Positions 57,230 through 64,000 of a stretch of DNA of 64,000 bases are shown in pieces. Under the pieces are notes generated by a model. It did not search any database and was not told the origin of the DNA. It saw only the letters and a list, made by a program, of their open reading frames with translations. How positions within the stretch are numbered: position 1 is the stretch's first letter; each line of letters begins with the position of its first letter. Origin of the DNA: Agriotes lineatus (Eukaryota; Arthropoda; Insecta; Coleoptera; Elateridae); NCBI GenBank assembly GCA_940337035.1, contig OW679203.1, forward strand, positions 77,205,061 to 77,269,060. Direction: 5' to 3'. The position numbers and the translations under genes are program-made.

Positions 57230-57526
57230 AGTGCTGTGGATTAGTGGTTACTACGTTTGCTTAGCATTCAGGAGGTCGCGGGTTCGATTCCCGTGGCCGT
57301 CTTCTCTGATTCCGGGTTTTAGGTGGTTCTCCTGAGTCCACAAAGTACCTTTTCTGAGGCGAATGCGGGGCAGTACTTCTCCACATTTTCTGGCCGCTCT
57401 TCCATTCTTCATCCTTCCTTTCTCTCGCCCATACTACAATTCCCGCTTTTGGCTGAAGAGGGACGCAAGGTCCCTATAACAGCCGGCCCCTAGATGGGGA
57501 AATTGAAATGACCCTAAACCTTTATT
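57230..57526 (+). mobile_element. tRNA-derived SINE, copy 1
   Basis: About 300 bp. The pol III-type head has an A box TGGATTAGTGGTTA (57237-57250) and a B box GGTTCGATTCC (57281-57291). The body runs from the tRNA-like part to the 3' tail GAAATGACCCTAAACCTTTA. The body and tail recur in reverse at 61300-61600 (GGGGCAGTACTTCTCCAC, CCTGAGTC, GACCCTAAACCTTTA), showing a dispersed family. Confidence 0.8.
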
Positions 57527-58479
57527 TTTTACCAGAGTATCATATGCCGCAGTAAGACCAATAAAAGTCGCTGCCTGTTTTAGTGGTTTCGAACCCACCT
57601 TTGATATAAGTAATACTTCAACATATATTGATCTACGTGTTATTTAAAATATTTCCAAGTCATCCAAAGACTATTGAAATCGATCTAACTGTAGAGGGAA
57701 AATCAGAAATGAACACACCGTTGGAAGATCCATTTCTTTCACCACTTTACAAAATGGAAATGATGTGCATAGCATGAGTTAGGAGAGCGTATAGAAGATA
57801 CTTTCAATATTTCGTAGGAATGAACCAAAAAAGAACTGAGAATGACAACAACTCAGTCGATTTACACTAGTTTGAAGTTCTCGATTCTCTTGGATCATAT
57901 TGTTGCGGTGGATGATACGTGGTTTAATAATTACGATACAGAAACAAAAGAATCATCAATGTAGTAAGAAGGTATAACTGTGACAGGTGTACTCTTTTTG
58001 TAGGATAACACAACTGTACAAAAATTATTGGTTACATTGCAAAAACATAAGGCATTGCGCTTAGAATTGATTGAAAATCCTCATAAGGAAAACTGTTCTT
58101 CAAACGAAATAGTAGTAAATGCTATGGAAGAGTGATTTGTTAAACTACAATTATATTGAATAAATACAAAACCTTTTCTATGGTACGCTAAGAATGTATA
58201 AATACCTCTACCTATCTATTATAAGCAACTCTTAGTTTTAATTGATTGGTTTAATTGTATATATTAATTTACAATTAACTTATACATAATTACTACACTT
58301 AAAGGTCACTGTCACGACTTGAAATAAAACATTAATCTCCATTCATTTACGGAGATGTATGAACTTGACTTCGGATCGGACTCCAGCATCGGCATTTATA
58401 TAAAACTTAAGTACTGCAAGTTTCAATTGTAACTTAATATCAGAATTTTTTTTTAATCAACTTGAAGAACCTGTTGTCA
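57527..58479. other. No recognised feature
   Basis: AT-rich DNA between SINE copies, with only chance ORFs. Confidence 0.5.
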
Positions 58480-58646
58480 GAGTGGGCCTCGATAGGCAAG
58501 AATGCCGATCGCTTTCAGTCGCCGTAGCAGGGACTTTCAGGAGTCTGTGGCCGGAGGTTCGAATCTCAAACCCGGCAGCTGTCAGCCCGTGGAAACCTCT
58601 TACCATAAGTTAGATTAAGGTTATTTTAAGGTAGTAGTAGTAGTTG
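58480..58646 (+). mobile_element. Putative second SINE type with (GTA)n tail
   Basis: GGCCGGAGGTTCGAATCTC contains a B box (GGTTCGAATCTC), preceded by about 65 bases of tRNA-like composition and followed by a short body ending in GTAGTAGTAGTAG. The A box is weak. The body differs from the SINE at 57230. It lies just downstream of the last exon of Gr gene D. Confidence 0.5.
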
Positions 58647-58766
58647 CATGCTCATTGGGCACAACGGGAAAGTTTGAAATCCTTTAAGAATTTAGATATT
58701 CCAAATCTGTTGTTTCTTTCTAACTTTTAACCTTATTTAATAATGCTACCATTGTAAATTTACTGT

Positions 58767-59131
58767 CTAAGAAAACGCTTGATCAAACTGAATCAAAATG
58801 ATAAGATAAGTTGTTGCAGCGCCGACGACCTAAAACAAACACAAAATTAAGTAGATGGAGTTCATCGGAAAACGATGTAGTACAGTCTTATAGGCAAAAA
58901 GTATGTCAAAGTGTCGCACCCTAAATATTAACGACAAGTCGATTGTGAAAAAGCCATCTGCAGTAATCCTGACGTCATCATGCAAAAGTTGTAAAGCAAA
59001 TGCTTGTATCTGCAAGATTTAAATAATTATAATGAATACTTAACAATGGGCTCCTAATTTACCTCTTTTTTATTTTCAGGATCCACTGTGCCTAACATCA
59101 ACTTCCATAATTCTCTTTTTACCAGGTTTGC
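58767..59131 (-). CDS. Gustatory receptor gene D, last three exons only
   Basis: Three short exons match exons 2-4 of the Gr genes A-C: 59131-59063 (23 codons, ANLVKRELWKLM...), 59009-58920 (30 codons, ending in FFTIDLSLIFR), 58829-58767 (20 codons plus TAG, containing TYLIILIQF). Splice sites are intact: GTAAAT after exon 2, GTGCGA after exon 3, acceptors TTTTAG, TTGCAG and TTTTAG. All are phase 0. The long first exon, with the N-terminus and six membrane segments, is not found between 59132 and 64000. First introns in this cluster run 2.0, 3.9 and 7.4 kb, so it may lie beyond the window. Loss of exon 1, leaving a pseudogene, cannot be excluded. Confidence 0.78.
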
Positions 59132-59413
59132 CTAAAAGAAGCGATATTAGACTTCGTGATTTACTAGTCACTTTTAACTGTAATGGAACTTGAACGCATT
59201 ATGATAACATTTATTATCGAAGTGAGAACGCGTATGATACACCAAAGTCCAGCTACTATCCAGAAGTGTAATATTACGGCTGCTTATTCAAAGAAGCATT
59301 TTCTACGTTAAACTGTCACCAAGGGATGGGCAGCTATCAAATGCAAGAAAATGTGTAGCTGAAAATTAAATATTATCTAACACACTAGATTAGGTTAGCA
59401 AAAAACGCGATTA
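59132..59413. other. Start of intron 1 remnant of gustatory receptor gene D
   Basis: AT-rich sequence directly upstream of exon 2 of gene D on the minus strand. Nothing recognised. Confidence 0.45.
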
Positions 59414-59421
59414 GAAGAGTG

Positions 59422-59702
59422 GGTACAACTTTAGTATAAGGTCCTGAATGTTGCGCACAAGTCAAGCTTCTGATTGGTAACTTAGTTGAATTCATGCCAA
59501 CATGAACCAGCAGTGGTTCCAAACAAGCCACGAATATCGCTGTGGCACTGGAGTCCTAGCTTGTTTAGGTTAGTTGAAGCCTTTGATTGCTCTTTAAATT
59601 TAACACTTCATATGATCGTTTTGGAACCGCTGATCACATTCATGCCTGGAGTTAGATTTTTGATCACGCGCAATAGGCAAGACCTTATACTAAAGTTTTA
59701 CC
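59422..59702. mobile_element. MITE with roughly 40-bp inverted ends and 8-bp duplication
   Basis: 281 bp. The left end is GGTACAACTTTAGTATAAGG; the right end read inward is GGTAAAACTTTAGTATAAGG, and similarity continues to about 40 bases (GTTGCGC versus ATTGCGC). GAAGAGTG occurs directly outside both ends (59414-59421 and 59703-59710). Non-coding; the 76-codon frame inside is fortuitous. Confidence 0.82.
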
Positions 59703-59989
59703 GAAGAGTGGAGTAAAGATGCAATGACAAATTAGGTGTCTTAAAAGATCTTCTAAAGTTCACGTCAAGCAAAATGTCTTCTTCTACATGTTGATGCTTG
59801 TGCTATTAAAGACCCAAAGGGGTTGATGTTCTTCTTCAAGTAATTTCTCCTTCAAATATGTTGGCAAGTGTATTGTTCCATGCCTGTTTTGGTCATCCCC
59901 CTTGTTATCGCTTATCATTTTTCAAGCCTTTTTTATAAGCCGGTTGTCTTGCACCAATGCTTTGTTCTTAATCTTCTGTTGTTTCCCCT

Positions 59990-60475
59990 ACCTATAAATA
60001 TCTTGTTTTGTTTATGTCGATGAATAGTACTGCTTCTTTGTACTTAATTTTAATCTTCCTTGGCATATATTGCAGATCTTCCTTATTCTATACCAACAAG
60101 ACACGGTCATTAGTGTCTGATTGTTGAGCGATATACCCATTCCTACACATTTTGGTTTCCAAATATTAAAAGCATACTCGATATAACTTTTAAATAGCAT
60201 CAGTAAGATGCTAAGCCCTTGCCTCAGACCTCTTTCTAGTTGCGTAAATCCCTTAGTAATGTTGTCATTGATTTTGATCTTTATTATTGCATTTCTGTAT
60301 AGTTCTTCGGGGCTTTAATAAATATGTTATTAACGTTAGTATTTTCAATTGCTTCCCACAGTTTGGCAATCGGTACATTATCATATGTCTTAGTGATGTC
60401 GATAAGTAGTAGAAACCCTCCCTGTTCTTCTGCTTCCCGGTTGACATACTTTTTTTTTATTTGATCTATCAAAAC
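59990..60475 (-). pseudogene. LINE reverse transcriptase core, degenerate
   Basis: On the minus strand: QGGFLLLIDITKTYDNVPIA (the LFIDFEKAYD-V box), then KLWEAIENTNVN, then after frame slips ITKGFTQLERGLRQGLSILL (the G-RQGC-LSP box with C lost), then YIEYAFNIWKPK and GMGISLNNQTL. The FADD box region is eroded. RTE-like order of motifs. The gaps and stops make it a relic. Confidence 0.68.
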
Positions 60476-60559
60476 TCTGCTCTCTTCTTCTTCCTCTTAA
60501 TATATGCGGAGTTCCAGTTACTTCCACACACTAAGTGCGGTTTTATAAGCCATCTTATG

Positions 60560-60745
60560 CCCGGCCAGGGTATGTAGCTAGTCTAACCCCTTGAATTAAG
60601 AAAGAATGCTCCCACAGGGGTCACGACCACCAAAGATGTTCATATGATGGCCGGAGAGCATTCCATGTTAACAATGTCCGGGTGTGAGGCTCGAATCCAC
60701 TACCTGCCGACTGCTAGCGCAAGTACTTTACCAGCCGGCCACACG
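60560..60745 (-). mobile_element. Putative tRNA-derived SINE, third type
   Basis: The minus strand begins GTGTGGCCGGCTGGTAAAGT, with an A-box-like GGCCGGCTGGTAAAG, and carries a B box GGATTCGAGCCTC about 45 bases on. A body of about 120 bases unrelated to the other SINEs follows. A tRNA-like head without a tRNA fold suggests a SINE. Confidence 0.55.
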
Positions 60746-60904
60746 CTTTCCTTTTCTGCTATTTTCATTTTCCTTTTAGCTTTTTTTTATTTCTGTGTCA
60801 AACAAGATGTGCGTTATAAATGCGGAATCTCCTAGATATAGCAAATATACTGCTGCCAGGTATAAATCTATGATTAATTGGCTACTTTTATTAATTAACA
60901 CAAG

Positions 60905-61225
60905 GTTAATATCACTTCATCATCAGCATCAGCCTTTACTGGTCCAATTTTGAACATAGGCCTTCTTCATGATTTCTCAGCGTGTTTTTTCTTGAGCATC
61001 TCTACTCCATGAGCTGCCTGTAATCGCCTTGAGGTTATCAGACAGCGAGCTTTAGGCCTGCCTTGTTTCTTTTTGCCAGTCCTTGGCTACCATGTCACGA
61101 TATTCTTGCTCCATCGGTTGTCATTACATCTCATAATGTCGCTTGCCCACTACTGTTTAAGTGGGGATACCCGTTGATCAATATCCACACTTTTGTTCTT
61201 CAACTGATCTTCACGTTTTGCATAT
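60905..61225 (-). mobile_element. RTE-like LINE 3'-end fragment
   Basis: The plus strand reads CATCATCAGCATCAGCC...GGTCCAATTTTGAACATAGGCC. This is the familiar shape of the 3' end of an RTE-type LINE in reverse (CATCATCATCAG... then CCA-TG-TGGACATAGGCCTC). The following GGCCTGCC...CTTTTTGCCAGTC would be the complement of the RTE C-terminal GRP-like coding part. Identified by remembered pattern, so moderate confidence. Confidence 0.45.
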
Positions 61226-61299
61226 GATCATGGAGACATATGACTAACAATTGCCTTTCCATTTACCGCTGACACGCTTTTTAATTTCTTAACTGCTGT

Positions 61300-61600
61300 T
61301 AAAGGGTAAAGGTTTAGGGTCATTTCAATTCTCCCCAACTGGAGGCAGTCTGCTATAGGGAGCTTGCGTTCTTCTTTAACCATGACCGGGAATTTCAGGA
61401 TGGGTAAAATAAGGGAGGGGTGGAGAATGAACGAAAGGGAAGGAAAGGTGGAGAAGTACTGCCCCGGCATTCGTCTGAGAGAAGGTAACTCTGTTGACTC
61501 AGGAAAAGCACCTAAAAACCTGAATCAGAGCAGAGGGCCACGGGAATTGAACCCACTACTCCATAGAGCTCGCTCACTGCAATTTGCAACCTTAAGTCAG
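61300..61600 (-). mobile_element. tRNA-derived SINE, copy 2 (inverted)
   Basis: Reverse orientation relative to 57230-57526. The plus strand starts with AAGGTTTAGGGTCATTTCAA (complement of the tail), passes GTGGAGAAGTACTGCCCCGG and ends at GGGAATTGAACCC (B box complement, 61541-61553). The body matches copy 1 with scattered differences; the A-box side of the head is diverged. Confidence 0.78.
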
Positions 61601-62778
61601 TGTTGGTAGTATATTGCTACGAACAAAGCTGTTTGTACCTTTAATTATACTTTTCATTCTTTAAAAGCTCAGTCACTATAAAACCTACCTTGTTGTAGAT
61701 ATTTTTTTGCATGTAATAATTAACTCGGCTAGCTCTAATTCTCTAGTTCTGCAGGGTAACTGTTGCTTAATGTTTACTCAGACACTGCAGTCTATTTTAA
61801 AGTATCTTTACCAGTAAATGGATTATTTTGGAAAGATAGTATTTATGTTATATTAAAAGTTCAATCATAACCTTAGAATAACAGTTTGTTGATTTAATTA
61901 TTTATTTAGTCAATTTACAAGTAATTGTTCATGTTCAATCAAGTTACTGGTGTTTTAACAATTTAAACAAATTTTTGTTATTGACACTTCCAAAATTAAT
62001 TATAATTATTAAACTTCAGGTTTAGAAATTAAGCAATTAATAAATCTAATCTAAATTAAATGCATTTTAAAATCTCTCTATAGGCCTTTTTAAATTCCTT
62101 TTATTTATATTGTTCGTCGCTCATTATTCTGAGAATTGAATTTTAATTTGACTCACTTTGCTTTGTCCCTTGTAGTGTCGTATTTGCAATCTTTTCTGTC
62201 TTGAAATACCCCCTGGACTGCATCTGATTCTGCTACTGCTGTGACAACGTTTTTTAACTTTATCGATAGTTCTTCCACTGAACTATCACGCACTGATAAT
62301 CACTTTTAACATCTTTTTAACTATATTATACTCAGACTTTATCTGTTTTCAATTAATTCTAGAAAATAATTTTTATATGTTACAATTTCCAATATTTTTC
62401 TACCCGCCTCCTTTGTCTTATCATAAAACATAAACAATTTCTTTTACTTCTCTCAGCACTCTTTTTGGAAGTAAATTTTATTAATTATTAAATTAAATCA
62501 AATTAGTTAAATATCTTGACAAAAGTCATTTTTGGGTTGTAAATATTTATCTAACATTTCATTAACATTTTTAAAACTTTCCAGATTTGTAAATAACCAT
62601 CAAATTAACAAAATTAAGTTATACCTCAGTACTTTGTAACATTCTGCAATGTATCTCATATAAACAATAATTGATTTTTAACAATTCAAACCACTTGCAT
62701 ATTTTAGAGTTGTTATACCAATCTTGACCAGTTTTAAAGTGATTCAACCTTTTAAGAATATATTCTTTTTTGCCATTT
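61601..62778. other. No recognised feature
   Basis: Very AT-rich. No open frame or repeat unit was recognised. Confidence 0.5.
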
Positions 62779-63114
62779 TTATAGCATAGCAATATATTGA
62801 TTAAAGATTTGTTTCTTCAGATGCATAAACATTTGGTATTTGAGGATATAGCTTAGGTTGCCAAGAGTAACCCACCACATCCGAATATGTATTTTAATTC
62901 CTGTGGTTTGCTTATTGTTAAATGACATTACTTTCCCTAGATAAAGGTATTCATCAACAACCTTCAAGGGCGAAATATCTTTTGTTACAGGAGATGCAGC
63001 ATCTAAGTTGGTCATAACATTTGCTTTGTCGATATTCATTTTCAGTCCGATTTTCTGGAAGGTGTTGTTCAGTCGAGAGATATTATTTCTTGAAGCATTT
63101 TGAGCGTTTCGCAA
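62779..63114 (-). pseudogene. LINE reverse transcriptase fragment after the palm domain
   Basis: A 111-codon minus frame with the landmarks RLNNTFQKIGLKMNIDKANVM, DEYLYLGKVMSFNNKQTTGI, WWVTLGNLSYILK and HLKKQIFNQYI, matching the RTE-like series (LN--F-K-GL-MN--KT-VM, YLYLG--, W---G-LS-ILK, LK-QIF-QC). The frame closes where the TYG-ETW box should follow. Separate insertion from the one at 59990-60475. Confidence 0.68.
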
Positions 63115-64000
63115 ACAGAACTATCGTTGACAAAATATAGGTGTGATAGGCACTCCCCATCGGCATTAATTTTTTATTGATTCCCATTGGAGGGTTTTGA
63201 ACAACCTTTCAACACATCTGAAAATCATTTTGGGGAAATTGTGTCATTGGATACTTTTTAGGTTATTATTGATTACACTTTTTGGCGAACAATTGCACTT
63301 TTCCTAGTTTTTGGAACTTTGCCGCTCTCTAGGTAACGATTAAACATGCGTTGCAAGTTTATGAGTATTACTAGAGGGGCCAAACTAAATTAACTCGTCA
63401 AATAACGATTTTCGTAGGACTGAGTAGGTTTATAGCGACAAGTGGTATCTTCTTATTCGGTGGTGTTTCCTGAGTATAAAAAATCACGTTGTAGCTTTCT
63501 CAGCCTGTGGAATGAGAAGCTATGACGTCACATAGATGGCCAGTCTTGGTTCCAGGTATTAGTACAGGAAACCAGGGTTTAACCCAAACATCCAAAAAGA
63601 AAGTTCTACCCAGCAGCAAACTGTTTAGTAACCTCCTCTCAGTAAGTGGTAAAAAGTTGCACAACATTGCGCGTCGGGTTTAGGCGGGAGAAGGGTGGAA
63701 AAGCTAGAAAGGTGGTAAAATGGTAGGTTTCAACAGTTTTTCGCAAATAGCTCGTTTACTATGAGGTTTAGCGCAAAATTTATCTTATACAAAATTAATC
63801 TATATTTAATTTACAATAAAAATGGTCTCATGCATTTTTGAATTCTTGACAAGAGTTACGGAGATATTGAGGGGGCAATGAAGTCATTATTTTCTAGTAA
63901 GCTTGGGATTCATCGTAATCACTTGAAAATGGGTATGTTTCGTTATAAAGAGTATGTTTCGTTATAAAAAGTACTTAGTAACTCATCATTAACATAGAAA
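63115..64000. other. No recognised feature
   Basis: Mixed AT-rich sequence to the window edge. The missing first exon of Gr gene D is not present here. Confidence 0.5.

Noticed and set aside
57230..57300. Functional tRNA gene at the head of SINE copy 1
   Set aside because: A and B boxes are present but no acceptor stem forms, and a SINE body repeated elsewhere follows directly.
1..64000. CRISPR arrays, operons, ribosome-binding sites or rRNA genes
   Set aside because: No spaced direct repeats of CRISPR type and no rRNA-like sequence; the content is clearly eukaryotic with introns and retroelements.

Overview
This is an AT-rich, repeat-laden animal genome window, almost certainly from an insect. 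The main evidence is a run of gustatory receptor (Gr, 7tm_7 family) genes. Each ends in the family signature TYhhhhhQF and is split by GT-AG introns. The transposon fauna (Bel/Pao, non-LTR LINEs, Penelope-like elements, tRNA-derived SINEs, palindromic MITEs) is typical of arthropods. The species cannot be told from the sequence.

The host genes visible are four Gr genes, all on the minus strand: A (2142-5885), B (20008-25162), C (35202-43878) and the 3' part of D (58767-59131, whose first exon is not in the window). All share one architecture: a long first exon (302-307 codons, six membrane segments), then exons of 23 and 30 codons and a last exon of about 20-27 codons that completes TM7. Every intron is phase 0. 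B and C are close paralogues and are also alike just upstream of the ATG, so the array grew by tandem duplication that included 5' flank. The short exons are below any usual ORF cut-off and were found by translating the minus strand and matching splice sites.

Most of the remaining sequence is transposon debris. 1-20 kb: gene A, a 5'-truncated R1/LOA-type LINE with poly(A) and a 12-bp target-site duplication (TSD), tRNA-like SINE heads, and a possible DNA-transposon derivative. 20-25 kb: gene B, whose first intron holds a 963-bp hAT-type element with a perfect 8-bp TSD, LINE scraps, a strong short hairpin and a Penelope-type inverted repeat. 25-35 kb: an LTR-like block followed by a 129-bp tandem duplication, a 56-bp minisatellite and LINE reverse transcriptase remnants. 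35-44 kb: gene C, with Penelope-like debris in its 7.35-kb first intron (GIY-YIG endonuclease piece and hammerhead-like motifs). 45-46 kb: two palindromic foldback elements sharing a core, one bounded by a perfect 32-bp terminal inverted repeat (TIR) and an 8-bp TSD. 46.4-53.1 kb: a young, structurally complete Bel/Pao retrotransposon (360-bp LTRs with 2 differences, 5-bp TSD GTAGA) whose coding region carries several defects. 53-64 kb: a LINE 3' end, several SINEs, the tail of gene D, a MITE with an 8-bp TSD, and more LINE fragments.

The Gr proteins would act as ligand-gated channels in chemosensory neurons. Nothing else in the window forms a pathway with them. No completely new system is evident. 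The most notable points are the uniform Gr gene architecture, the young but damaged Bel/Pao copy, the repeated hammerhead-like Penelope motifs, and the foldback element family.
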